Below are positions 15,893 through 25,700 of a DNA stretch of 64,000 nucleotides, one piece after another. The notes beneath the pieces are model-generated. The model had not been told where the DNA came from, did not search any database, and saw only the letters and a program-made list of their open reading frames with translations. The stretch comes from Polynucleobacter sp. es-EL-1 (GTDB lineage: Bacteria; Pseudomonadota; Gammaproteobacteria; Burkholderiales; Burkholderiaceae), in NCBI RefSeq assembly GCF_018687975.1, contig NZ_CP061310.1:558001-622000 (forward strand), given 5' to 3'. The position numbers and the translations under genes are program-made. Each line of letters starts with the position of its first letter. Within the stretch, counting starts at the first letter, position 1.

Positions 15893-16941
15893 ATTCTCTA
15901 ACCAAAAAACTTTCTTTCCTAGACCGTTATCTCACGGTCTGGATTTTTGTGGCAATGGCTGCTGGTATTGGTCTGGGGTACTTTGTCCCCAGCATGGAAG
16001 AGTGGATTAATTCTTTTCAGGTGGGCGCTACCAATATTCCGATTGCTATTGGCCTCATATTGATGATGTACCCTCCATTTGCGAAGGTGCGCTATGAAGA
16101 TCTTCCAGATGTTTTTAAAGATAAAAAAATATTCGCTATTACTATCTTAATGAACTGGATCGTGGCTCCCACGCTCATGTTTTTTCTGGCCATTACCTTT
16201 GTGCCAAATGAGCCCCAGTATATGGCTGGCCTTATTTTGATTGGTATTGCACCTTGCATTGCCATGGTGATCGTATGGAACGACTTAGCTAAAGGTTCGG
16301 CTGAGTATGCAGCAGGGTTAGTGGCTTTTAATGCAATCTTTCAAGTGCTATTTTTTAGTGTGTACGCCTACTTCTTTTTGACAGTATTGCCGCCATATTT
16401 TGGCTTAGCTGGCGCCAATGTCAGTGTGAGTATGGCTCAAATTGCAGAGAGCGTTTTCATTTACTTAGGCGTTCCTTGTATTGCTGGCTTGCTTACCCGT
16501 TTTGTGATGCTCAAGTTTGTTTCTAAGGAGTGGTATCACGAGCACTTTGTGCCACGCATTGGCAAGCTGACCTTGATAGCGTTACTATTCACGATTGTGG
16601 TGATGTTTAGTCTGAAGGGTAATTTGATTTTGACTTTGCCAATGGATGTTGTGACGATTGCTGTACCGTTATTGGTTTTCTTTGTAGTGATGTTTTTGCT
16701 TACCTTCTTTGTTACGGGTAAGTTGGGCTTTGGATACAAGCGTTGTTGCACTCTCTCCTTTACCGCATCAAGTAATAATTTTGAATTAGCGATTGCCGTT
16801 GCCATTGCTGTCTTTGGTATTAATTCTGGTGCAGCCTTTGCAGCAGTAATCGGTCCTTTGGTGGAGGTGCCTATTATGATTGGCTTAGTCACCGTAGCTT
16901 TATGGTTTAAAGAAAAATATTTTCAAAAGGCCGATTCTTAA
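15889..16941 (+). CDS. arsB: Arsenite efflux permease Acr3
   Basis: 350 residues with about ten transmembrane helices, of the Acr3 family in the BART superfamily, not the ArsB antiporter family despite the commonly used symbol. The signature GIAPCIAMVIVWNDLAKGS contains the conserved Cys123 in helix 4, and LAIAVAIAVFGINSGAAFA near residue 300 is the second family hallmark. It exports the As(III) made by ArsC, driven by the proton gradient. It overlaps arsC by 4 nt and abuts arsH directly. Confidence 0.96.
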   Translation: MNSLTKKLSFLDRYLTVWIFVAMAAGIGLGYFVPSMEEWINSFQVGATNIPIAIGLILMMYPPFAKVRYEDLPDVFKDKKIFAITILMNWIVAPTLMFFLAITFVPNEPQYMAGLILIGIAPCIAMVIVWNDLAKGSAEYAAGLVAFNAIFQVLFFSVYAYFFLTVLPPYFGLAGANVSVSMAQIAESVFIYLGVPCIAGLLTRFVMLKFVSKEWYHEHFVPRIGKLTLIALLFTIVVMFSLKGNLILTLPMDVVTIAVPLLVFFVVMFLLTFFVTGKLGFGYKRCCTLSFTASSNNFELAIAVAIAVFGINSGAAFAAVIGPLVEVPIMIGLVTVALWFKEKYFQKADS

Positions 16942-17661
16942 ATGTCTGAGTATGTCGATGAGTTTCCTGCATTAGTCGAATCTTTATTTCAGGTTCCTGA
17001 CCTTGGAAAACTCGGCATTTCTCAGGCTTCCCATCCCCCTAGATTCTTGATGCTGTATGGCTCTTTACGTGAGAGATCTTATAGCCACCTATTGACGCTT
17101 GAGGCGGCTAGATTATTAAGAGCGATGGGTGGAGAGGTCAAAGTTTTTGATCCTACTGGTTTGCCATTGGTTGATAGCGTGCCTGATAGCCATGCTAAGG
17201 TACAAGAACTAAGAGAGTTGGCGATGTGGGCAGAAGGGATGGTCTGGACTTCACCTGAGCGCCATGGCGCGATGACTGGACTTCTGAAGACGCAAATTGA
17301 TTGGATTCCATTATCTGAGGGTGCTGTACGACCTACTCAGGGAAAGACGCTGGCAGTGATGCAAGTTTGCGGTGGATCGCAGTCATTTAATGCAGTGAAT
17401 CAAATGCGTATTTTGGGAAGATGGATGCGCATGATCACTATTCCAAATCAATCATCTGTAGCGAAAGCTTTTACTGAATTTGAAGAAGATGGTCGCATGA
17501 AGCCATCCGCATTTTATGATCGCGTTGTCGATGTGATGGAAGAGTTGTATAAATTTACGCTTTTGACTCGCAATGTCAGCTCCTATTTGACTGATCGCTA
17601 CAGCGAGCGCAAAGAATCTGCAGAGGCGTTATCTAAACGCGTCAATCAACGCTCAATTTAG
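16942..17661 (+). CDS. arsH: ArsH, NADPH-dependent FMN organoarsenical oxidase
   Basis: 239 residues with a flavodoxin-like fold. FMN-binding loop LYGSLRERSYSHLL near residues 34-47 and the WTSPERHGAMTGLLK segment near 93-107 are ArsH hallmarks. Known ArsH proteins oxidise trivalent organoarsenicals and reduce quinones or azo dyes with NADPH. The ATG follows the acr3 stop with no gap, so it is the last gene of arsR-arsC-acr3-arsH. It ends just before a small gene on the opposite strand. Confidence 0.95.
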   Translation: MSEYVDEFPALVESLFQVPDLGKLGISQASHPPRFLMLYGSLRERSYSHLLTLEAARLLRAMGGEVKVFDPTGLPLVDSVPDSHAKVQELRELAMWAEGMVWTSPERHGAMTGLLKTQIDWIPLSEGAVRPTQGKTLAVMQVCGGSQSFNAVNQMRILGRWMRMITIPNQSSVAKAFTEFEEDGRMKPSAFYDRVVDVMEELYKFTLLTRNVSSYLTDRYSERKESAEALSKRVNQRSI

Positions 17662-17672
17662 ATTGGCTATTG

Positions 17673-17909
17673 CTATGCACGATAAGGACGAATAAGGGCC
17701 TCTAAGGCAATAGCATCATTTTCTTGTCTCAAGTTGTCAATTGAACTTCGAAGCGCTCTAATCTCTTTGCAGCTGAGCTTGCGCAGTTTCTTGCGATCTA
17801 TTCCATAGGTATCCACCAGATAGCGCACTCTCGATAGACAAATTTGTAATTTGATTAGCCAAAAGAGGGCAAATATTGCTGGCGCTAATAAGAGAAACAC
17901 AATGCTCAT
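17673..17909 (-). CDS. Small membrane protein of unknown function
   Basis: 78 residues. One N-terminal transmembrane helix (about 3-22) is followed by a basic stretch and a predicted amphipathic, coiled-coil-like helix (about 38-70). No family is recognised. It is convergent with arsH (11 bp apart) and lies just past the terminator of the universal stress gene, so it probably has its own promoter or depends on read-through. Confidence 0.6.
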   Translation of the reverse strand: MSIVFLLLAPAIFALFWLIKLQICLSRVRYLVDTYGIDRKKLRKLSCKEIRALRSSIDNLRQENDAIALEALIRPYRA

Positions 17910-17921
17910 TTAGTGACCTAT

Positions 17922-17947
17922 AAAAAAGGCCGTCTTGTAGACGGCCT
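17922..17947 (-). terminator. Intrinsic terminator of the universal stress gene
   Basis: Read on the minus strand, AGGCCGTC pairs with GACGGCCT around a five-base loop and is followed by TTTTT. It lies about 25 bp beyond the stop at 17972. Confidence 0.85.
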
Positions 17948-17971
17948 GATAAAGCATATCCAATATCGAAA

Positions 17972-18397
17972 TTACTTCACTAGTAAAACAGCTTGCTTGG
18001 CAGAATTACTGACTTTTTGAGCAACTGAGCCCATGAGCGCATCTAAGATGCCGGTGCGACCTTTGGAGCCCATCACAATTAAATCAAACTTCTCTTTATT
18101 AGCCAAGGCAATGATTTCACCAGCAACATTGCCGCGTTTAATCACCATATTGTGCTTAACACCAGCTGCATCTAAAGCTTTTTGTGCGCCTTTGAGATCT
18201 TTTTCGCTGATCTCTCTGAGATAGTCATCAATCACACTATTGGCAACAAACTGTTTCACATGACCAAGGCCAATATCGTCATGAATGCTGATGATAGTCA
18301 CGGTGCACTTGCTGCGCAAATCTTTGGCTAACTTGCCCACATACTTAGCTGCATTGAGCGCAGATTTAGAGCCGTCAACTGGTAATAATATTTTCAT
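17972..18397 (-). CDS. Universal stress protein, UspA family
   Basis: 141 residues, one USP domain. The N-terminal strand is ILLPVDGSKSAL. The ATP-binding signature G-2x-G-9x-G-S is present as GSKGRTGILDALMGSV near residues 114-129, so it belongs to the ATP-binding type of USP. It is likely a cytoplasmic dimer used in stress survival; no partner is indicated by the neighbours. Monocistronic, ending in its own terminator. Confidence 0.93.
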   Translation of the reverse strand: MKILLPVDGSKSALNAAKYVGKLAKDLRSKCTVTIISIHDDIGLGHVKQFVANSVIDDYLREISEKDLKGAQKALDAAGVKHNMVIKRGNVAGEIIALANKEKFDLIVMGSKGRTGILDALMGSVAQKVSNSAKQAVLLVK

Positions 18398-18496
18398 TTG
18401 TCCCTCTATTTTTTGTAGTGAATAAACTGCAACTTCATGTACTAATTTACTATGAAAATCCCCATAAATCCATGAAAAGCTGACTAATCTAATGGC

Positions 18497-19270
18497 CTAT
18501 TTTAAGAAGGCGTCGTAGAAGGTTTTCACAATCAAAATGCTTACTAGAATAAAGAAGCCCTTGCGAATGAAGGTATTCCCATGCGTTATGGCAATCTTGG
18601 TGCCGATTTGACCGCCAATCAGGTTAGCAATTGCCATCAAAATCCCGAGTTTCCAGTCAATAAAGCCCATATACAGAAATACGCATAAGGCACCTAAATT
18701 GGAAGAGATGTTGAGAAACTTTGCAGGAGCTGCTGCACGCAAGAAATCAAAGCCCATGATGCGTGTATACAAGAGTTTATAAAATGCTCCAGCGCCGGGC
18801 CCTAAAAATCCATCGTAAAAGCCAATGATTCCTGCGCCAGCAGATGCTACAGCTTTTTGTTTTTTGGGTTGATGTTTAGGGGCATGCACCAAGCCAGCAT
18901 TGGACTTGATATTAAAAATGAGTAGGGCTATCAATAAAAAAGGCAATGCACCCCTGAGCCATTGTGTCGGTACTTGGGTTACGAGATAGGCGCCACCGAT
19001 CGATGCCAAAAAAGCGACGGTTGATGAGATGATCACTAAACGCCAAGGGCTTCTGTTGGCCCTCGCATACTGGATCGCTGAGCCAATAGTGCCTACGCTG
19101 GAAGCAAACTTATTAACTGAGAGTAAAGTTGCCGGTGGAAAGCTGGGTAAAAAAGCAAAGAGGGCTGGTACCTGAATCATTCCGCCACCACCAATAATAG
19201 AGTCGACTAGCCCGGCGACTAGGGCGCAGGTAAAGAGTAGACTCAGATCGAAGATGGACAGTTCAAGCAT
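18497..19270 (-). CDS. TSUP family transporter (TauE/SafE)
   Basis: 257 residues, about eight transmembrane helices, with the two-repeat TauE/SafE layout: GLVDSIIGGGGMIQVPALF near residues 20-38 and GFYDGFLGPGAGAF near 150-163. The family moves sulfite, sulfoacetate or other small organosulfur anions across the inner membrane; the substrate here cannot be told. It faces the pseudouridine synthase gene across about 105 bp. A link to the BigR-like system 7 kb away is only speculative. Confidence 0.92.
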   Translation of the reverse strand: MLELSIFDLSLLFTCALVAGLVDSIIGGGGMIQVPALFAFLPSFPPATLLSVNKFASSVGTIGSAIQYARANRSPWRLVIISSTVAFLASIGGAYLVTQVPTQWLRGALPFLLIALLIFNIKSNAGLVHAPKHQPKKQKAVASAGAGIIGFYDGFLGPGAGAFYKLLYTRIMGFDFLRAAAPAKFLNISSNLGALCVFLYMGFIDWKLGILMAIANLIGGQIGTKIAITHGNTFIRKGFFILVSILIVKTFYDAFLK

Positions 19271-19376
19271 TTTTTATTGTTTTAAATGTTATGCAGAGGT
19301 ATTTTAGAGGTGTTTAAGTTCTTACGTGCTAAGGTGGATAATTAGCATTCAATCCATTTCCAATCATCGATAGCTT

Positions 19377-20279
19377 ATGAAAGTGAACTCAGAAGGGGTA
19401 TCTTCATCGCGGGTATTTCTGCCGCAAGATACCCATTATGAAAGCTTGCTTGAGTTCTTCATTCAGCAGTTCCCTCATATTGACTCCGGAGAATGGGCGG
19501 CGCGTTTTACTGCTGGTTTGGTGATGACTATTGAGGGGGTGCCGGTAGCGGCGAATGATGCTTATCGCCCAGGAAGTCATCTGCTGTACTTCAGGCGCCT
19601 AGAGCGCGAGCCTGAGATCCCTTTTGAGCTCAATATTGTGTTTCAAGATGAGCATATTGTGGTGGCGGATAAACCGCATTTCTTGCCAGTGACCCCAAGC
19701 GGTCTCTATCTTCAGCAAACGGCGTTGAATCGATTAAAGAAACAAACAGGAATTCGGGCTTTAAGTCCAATACATCGGATTGATCGTGATACTGCCGGAC
19801 TGGTCATTTTTTCAGTAAATCCCAATGAGCGTGCACAGTATCAAAATTTATTTCGAGATCGTCTGGTACAAAAAGTATATGAAGCCATTGCGCCTTACTC
19901 AGAGGAATTAGCAAAAAGATTACCTGTCACTTATCGTAGTCGCTTGCAAGAATCTGAGCACTTCTTACAAATGGAGGAAGTTGCAGGGGAGCCCAATACC
20001 GATACCCTTGTAGAAATAACTGAAATCAGTAAGCCCTGGGCCAGATATCGTCTTACGCCTGGCAGCGGCAAGAAGCATCAGTTACGTTGCCATCTGAATG
20101 CTTTAGGGATTCCGATAAAGTACGATCAAATTTATCCCACGCTTACCCCTTATCAAGAGTATGAGCTCGATTTTTCTAAGCCTTTGCAGTTGCTAGCTAA
20201 GGAAATTGCATTTATCGATCCCATTACGGGTAATCAAAGGCATTTTTTCAGTGAAAAGATTCTTAACCTAAATATGTAG
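19377..20279 (+). CDS. RluA-family RNA pseudouridine synthase
   Basis: 300 residues. The catalytic motif HRIDRDTAG (Asp near residue 139) and the C-terminal GSGKKHQLRCHLNALGIP are those of the RluA family. There is no clear N-terminal S4 domain; the first 85 residues are a distinct short domain. Closest in style to the RluA/TruC-like group that modifies 23S rRNA or tRNA; the exact target is uncertain. It stands alone between divergent and same-strand neighbours. Confidence 0.9.
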   Translation: MKVNSEGVSSSRVFLPQDTHYESLLEFFIQQFPHIDSGEWAARFTAGLVMTIEGVPVAANDAYRPGSHLLYFRRLEREPEIPFELNIVFQDEHIVVADKPHFLPVTPSGLYLQQTALNRLKKQTGIRALSPIHRIDRDTAGLVIFSVNPNERAQYQNLFRDRLVQKVYEAIAPYSEELAKRLPVTYRSRLQESEHFLQMEEVAGEPNTDTLVEITEISKPWARYRLTPGSGKKHQLRCHLNALGIPIKYDQIYPTLTPYQEYELDFSKPLQLLAKEIAFIDPITGNQRHFFSEKILNLNM

Positions 20280-20339
20280 TGGTTTGCCAATGTGAATGAG
20301 TACACTATTACTTTGGCAATATTCTGTTGAAGGCATCAA

Positions 20340-21107
20340 TTGAGATTTAGACATTTACTCAAATTTTCTTTCGGACTACTTCTATTTGCCTACGCTGCGA
20401 TCTCATTTGGGCAGATCGCATCCGTAGCAGTTGCTGCCAATATGAAAGATGCTTTTACAGAAATTCAGGCCGCATTCAAAGCCACTGGTAAGCCTGAGAT
20501 AAGGGTGGTGTATGGATCCTCGGGAAACTTTACAGCCCAGATCATGAATGGCGCGCCGTTTAATCTATTCATTTCTGCAGATGAAAAATTCCCACTCGAG
20601 CTCTATAAGAATGGCAAAACAGTGGATGCTGGAAAAGTCTATGCCATTGGCAGAATTGTATTTATCGCCAAGAATTCCTCAGGAATAGAGTTGAGCAAAG
20701 ACAAGACTCAGTTAGCTAGTGCAATCACTAAAGCAAATAAGATTGCCATTGCAAAGCCTGAATTGGCTCCTTATGGCAGGGCGGCAATTGAATTTATGAA
20801 AGCCGAAGGCTTATGGGATTTGGCTAAAGATAAATTGGTCTATGGCGATAACATTGGTGCGGCCACAATGTTTGTAGCCACTGGCGCTGCAGATGTTGGA
20901 TTTACAGCCTTATCGCTCGCTCAATCCCCGGAGGTGGCCAAGCAAACCAATTACGTTTTAGTAAATGACAAGTTGTATGAGCCCATCATGCAAAGAATGG
21001 TGCTTATCAAGGGTGCACCACAAGAGGCTATTGACCTTTATCGGTTTATGCAGACTGTCAAAGCTAGAGAGATTCTAGCTAAGTATGGATATGGTGTTCC
21101 TCAATAA
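20340..21107 (+). CDS. modA: ModA-like molybdate ABC transporter binding protein
   Basis: 255 residues with a signal peptide (hydrophobic to about residue 23, SFGQIASV). The periplasmic type II binding fold shows VAVAANMKDAF near 29-39, VVYGSSGNFTAQI near 57-69 and NIGAATMFVATGAADVGF. These match ModA/WtpA-like proteins that bind molybdate or tungstate. The start is TTG at 20340, with GAAGG eight bases upstream. No modB or modC lies nearby, so the transporter partners must be elsewhere. Molybdenum supply would matter for the formate dehydrogenase in this window. Confidence 0.88.
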   Translation: MRFRHLLKFSFGLLLFAYAAISFGQIASVAVAANMKDAFTEIQAAFKATGKPEIRVVYGSSGNFTAQIMNGAPFNLFISADEKFPLELYKNGKTVDAGKVYAIGRIVFIAKNSSGIELSKDKTQLASAITKANKIAIAKPELAPYGRAAIEFMKAEGLWDLAKDKLVYGDNIGAATMFVATGAADVGFTALSLAQSPEVAKQTNYVLVNDKLYEPIMQRMVLIKGAPQEAIDLYRFMQTVKAREILAKYGYGVPQ

Positions 21108-21125
21108 CTGCTCTTCATTAGCCTC

Positions 21126-22508
21126 TTATTGAATGTAGGCATTTGCCAGCGTTAGGTCTTGCTCTGAAATCTCACCAGTTAGTGCAGCTAGGCGTAAACG
21201 GTTCAATAGGTAATTGACTTTCTCCATATATAAAGCGTAGTCAGTTCCAATCAAATCACTTTCAGCCCCTAGGAGTTCCATGGTGGTTCGCGAGCCATTG
21301 GCATAACCCGCCCGAGTAGAGCTCAAGCGTGCTTCACCAGTCTTCTGGGCAGCTGTTAAGGCATTTAACTTGTCCTTGGTGCTATTTAAAGCATGCCAAA
21401 TTGAGCGTAAGGTTCTCTCAAAATCCTGTTCTGATTTAGTGTATTCCGCTTTGGTTTTTTCAACCAAAAGTAAAGACTCCTCTTGCTTTGCTGTCCTGTA
21501 ACCACCTGTGTACAAAGGGATAGATAGCTGAAGACCTACGAGGTAATTGTTGGTTGCCACATTACTGGCTGGACCAAAATTACCCGAGCCAGTAAGACTA
21601 TCTTTTGAGGATTGGGCTACGGCATCAAGCTTAGGAGATGCAATAGCACCATATTTTTCTGCTTCTTCTCTCGCCACTTTTTCCTGAACAGAAAGCATCT
21701 GTAGTTGGATGTTTTGGGATTTCAATTTTCCGAGATAGCTATCCAGAGAGGCAATGCTCAGACGATCTGTTTTGAGGGCGATCTTCATTTTATCGACAGT
21801 CACTGGATTACCAAAGAGATCTTGTAGCGCTAATTTTTTAACAGTGAGATTATTGCTTGCATCGAGCATTCTGACTCTAACGAGGTCCAGTCTCTCCGCT
21901 GCCTCTTGCAAATCCGTCTGACTTGCATCACCCAATCTATAGCGTTTTTCAATCTGTTGGCGAGTATTGTTAATAGCCTCTTCTTGTTTCTTAGCCAATC
22001 TCACTGCCTCTTGCGCACTGAGAACATCAAAGTAGCGTTCAGCCACAAGAAGAATGAGGTTTTGCTGGGCAACCTGCGCGCCAAGATTGGAGGCATCAGC
22101 CGATAAATTTAATTGACGACTCTGAGAGAGGCGTTCACGGTTATAAATCGACTGTGATGCCGATACCATATAGCGATTAACAAATCCATTATTAATCGAA
22201 GTATTAAAGTTGGCTCCATTGACCGTCCTCATTCCAGGGGCATAAAACTGTGCACCAGTAGTAGAGGTGTTGTAACTCATACTGCCAGTCAAGGCGGTCA
22301 CACTCACACTAGGAAGCCACAATGAGGTGCCCTGATCTCGGCGCTTTTCACCAGCCATTTGTTCATAACGGCTAGCAATGAACTCCGGATCCCGATTTTG
22401 CGCCTCACGCCAGACTTCCATGAGGGTAGTTGCCTGAGCGGAATGGGTCGATATAGTAAGCAGAGCAATGGCTGCCGCTGCTACGGGTTTGATATCGAAA
22501 AGTTTCAT
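21126..22508 (-). CDS. TolC-family outer membrane channel protein
   Basis: 460 residues with a signal peptide (to about residue 26, THSAQA). Two outer-membrane-efflux repeats follow, with long alpha-helical hairpins (TQQQIEKRYRLGDASQTDL-type segments near 190 and TRAGYANGSRTTMELL near 395). It would form the outer membrane exit duct for the RND pump encoded upstream on the same strand. It ends 18 bp from the convergent modA gene. Confidence 0.93.
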   Translation of the reverse strand: MKLFDIKPVAAAAIALLTISTHSAQATTLMEVWREAQNRDPEFIASRYEQMAGEKRRDQGTSLWLPSVSVTALTGSMSYNTSTTGAQFYAPGMRTVNGANFNTSINNGFVNRYMVSASQSIYNRERLSQSRQLNLSADASNLGAQVAQQNLILLVAERYFDVLSAQEAVRLAKKQEEAINNTRQQIEKRYRLGDASQTDLQEAAERLDLVRVRMLDASNNLTVKKLALQDLFGNPVTVDKMKIALKTDRLSIASLDSYLGKLKSQNIQLQMLSVQEKVAREEAEKYGAIASPKLDAVAQSSKDSLTGSGNFGPASNVATNNYLVGLQLSIPLYTGGYRTAKQEESLLLVEKTKAEYTKSEQDFERTLRSIWHALNSTKDKLNALTAAQKTGEARLSSTRAGYANGSRTTMELLGAESDLIGTDYALYMEKVNYLLNRLRLAALTGEISEQDLTLANAYIQ

Positions 22509-22522
22509 TGTTAGCCTTTTTC

Positions 22523-22732
22523 TTAAGCGCCTGCTTTAACGCCCAATTTGCGAAGGATGCTCTCCATGAGGCACCACTGTGTCAGACCACTTTGTAAAAC
22601 ATTGGCACCAACAAATGCAGTAAACGCTAAAAACCACTCATTGACAAACCATGGGCTTGCAGGGGCGCCCAATGCCAATGATAGAAGAATGAAAGTGCCT
22701 GCGATTACGCGTACGATTTGCCATGTTGTCAT
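22523..22732 (-). CDS. DUF2892 (YgaP-like) small inner membrane protein
   Basis: 69 residues with two transmembrane helices (about 5-22 and 33-50) and a conserved-looking C-terminal CLMESILRKLGV. This resembles the membrane part of YgaP (DUF2892), but without a rhodanese domain. YgaP-type proteins are often linked to sulfide or persulfide metabolism. It is 20 bp after the RND gene and 15 bp before the TolC gene, so it belongs to that operon. Confidence 0.85.
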   Translation of the reverse strand: MTTWQIVRVIAGTFILLSLALGAPASPWFVNEWFLAFTAFVGANVLQSGLTQWCLMESILRKLGVKAGA

Positions 22733-22751
22733 GCTATTTTCCTTTAAAAAA

Positions 22752-25700
22752 TTAATGGTCAGATTGAAGAATAGATTCGGTGCGGTGAGCGTAAGCTGAG
22801 AAATACAGCAAGGGAATCACCACTAATGTAAGTGCAGTAGATACTAAAATGCCGAAAATAAGTGAGATTGCTAAGCCATTGAAAATGGGGTCATCCAAAA
22901 TAAAGAATGCGCCCATCATTGCAGCAAGGCCAGTTAAAGCAATCGGTTGAGCTCTTGTGATGGCGGCATCTACTACTGCATCTTTAAACGAAACCCCCGC
23001 ACGCACTTGTAGATTGATGAAGTCCACCAATAAGATGGAGTTGCGAACAATGATGCCTGCAAGTGCAATCATGCCAATCATGGAAGTGGCAGTAAATTGG
23101 GCGCCCAATAAGGCGTGTCCAGGCATGACCCCTATGATGGTCAAGGGGATTGGAGCCATGATGACTAAAGGGGTTAGGTAAGAGCCAAAATGGGCAACTA
23201 CCAAGAGGTAGATTAGCACTAGACCTACCGCATAGGCTGCACCCATATCTCGGAATGTCTCATAAGTCACCTGCCATTCCCCATCCCACTTAATCGCGTA
23301 ATCCTGATATGGGTCACTAGGAGCTGAGGTGAAAAACTCTTCTACTGATTTACCATCTGGAGCTTTTATGTCTTTAGTCAGTCCGCGCGCCATAAATAGA
23401 CCATATAAAGGACTATCGACTTTTCCAGCAGTGTCCGCGATCACATAGCTCACTGGTAGTAAATCTTTGCGATAAATAACCTGCTCCCGATCAGCATCAA
23501 CAATGGTGACAAGCTGACTTAAGGGGACAGCTTCACGCTGTGAGTTTCTTACGGTTAATTTCAGTAGCTCATTGAGCGAGTCTTGTTTATTTTCCGGTAA
23601 TCTGATTTGGGTAGGTGCAGGGTACTTTGACTGATCATGGATGTAGGCTGCATTTTCACCAGTAAGACCGGCCCTCAAGGTGGTCACAATAGCTTGTTGA
23701 GACACACCCATCAAGCTGGCTTTACGACGATCTATTACGAGAAATTGTTTGGGAGCCTTAGCAACACTACTATCATCAATATCGACAATGCCGGGAGTCT
23801 TCTCAAAGGCCTCCCGAACGGATTTGCTCACCGCTAGCCTGCCTTGTGAAGTTGGCCCATAGATCTCAGCAACAATAGGGGAGAGTACTGGCGGCCCAGG
23901 TGGTACCTCAACAACTTTGACATTGGCTTGATATTTTTTAGCAATGTCTTGCAAGACTGGGCGAACACGACTTGCAATCGTGTGACTCTGGTCAGAGCGA
24001 TGATGTTTATCAACGAGATTGACCTGGATGTCACCCAAAGCTGGACTTTGTCTAAAGTAATACTGACGAACTAGACCATTAAAGTTAATGGGAGCTGCTG
24101 TACCAGCATAAATTTGATAGCTACTTACCTCTGGTACCTTAGCCAAGGCTGCACCCATTTCCTTTAGTACGTCTGAAGTCTTTTCAACCCGAGTATTGGG
24201 CGGCATATCTAATATCACCTGAAACTCGGACTTGTTATCAAATGGCAGCATTTTCAGAACGACGAGCCCCGTTACCGGTAGCGCTAGCGAGATCAAAATA
24301 GCGCCAATCACACCAACGCCTAACAGCCTGCGGTTGCGCTTGCCGGTCTGGTCGCTAAGGAGTGGGTTGAAGATCTTTTTGAACTTTGGGCTAATCCACT
24401 GCGCAAGATTAAAGTGATTCTTTTGCTGCTCAGAATGTTGTGCCAGCCAGATTCTGGCCATCCAAGGCGTAATCATGAAAGCGATTGCAAGAGATAGCAA
24501 CATACCCATGCTGGAGTTAATTGGAATAGGGCTCATATAAGGCCCCATTAGGCCGCTAATAAATGCCATCGGTAGAAGGGCGGCGATCACGGTCAATGTT
24601 GCCAAGATAGTCGGCCCACCTACTTCATCAACTGCACCGGGAATAATTTCTCGCAAACTCTTATGAGGGAAAAGAAGTTGATGTCGGTGAATATTTTCTA
24701 CCACCACAATGGCGTCATCCACCAAGATCCCGATAGAAAATATCAGCGCAAAGAGGGAGACGCGGTTGATCGTAAATCCCCAGGCCCAGGAAGCAAATAG
24801 GGTAGCGGCTAGAGTCAGCACTACTGCAGAGCCAACAATGACTGCCTCTCTTCGCCCTAAAGCAAAGAAAATTAAAGCAACTACGGATAAGGTTGCGAAG
24901 ATCAGTTTCTGAATGAGCTTATTAGCTTTTTCATTGGCTGTTTCTCCGTAGTTTCTGGCAACTGCAATTTCAATATCCTTGGGTATTAATGAGGACTTAA
25001 GTGAATTGAGTTGCTCTAATACCCGGTCAGATACATCAACAGCATTCTCACCAGGTTTTTTAGTAATGGCGATGGTCACTGCAGGATGTTCGGAAGCAGA
25101 TTGGTCATTTGCTTGTGCATGCCAAACCAGGCGCTGATTTTGAACTGGGCCTTCAACGACCTTAGCGACATCTTTAATGAAGATGGGATTGCCTTGACGT
25201 ACTCCTAGGGCAATACCCTCTACATCCTGAAGATTTTTCAGAAAAGGACCGGTTTCAATTGCAACAGTGCCTTGCTCGGTGATCAAGTCGCCAACTGGCA
25301 TCCCTAAATTCGCAGTGTCCAAAGCCAATCGAATATCGGGAATCGTAATCCCTTTAGTGGCCATGGCCTCGGGACTAATTTCAATACGAATAGCGCGCTT
25401 TGGGCCTCCAAGGGTAGCAACTTCACGCGTACCTTTTACTCTTTTGAGATCGATTTCAATTTGATTGGCAACTTTCTCTAAATCGTAGGCTGTAACTGCA
25501 GGATTTTTAGAAAAGAGTGTCAGAGACAAAATGGGCACATCATCAATGCCCTTAGGTTTGATGATGGCAGGCATTACGCCTAAGCCTTTGGGCAGCCAAT
25601 CCGAATTAGCGGCAACTGTGTCATGCAGTCTCACTAATGCTTCAGTTCTCGGTACACCCACCTTGAACTGCACTGTAATCACTGAGAGGCCCGTCTGGGA

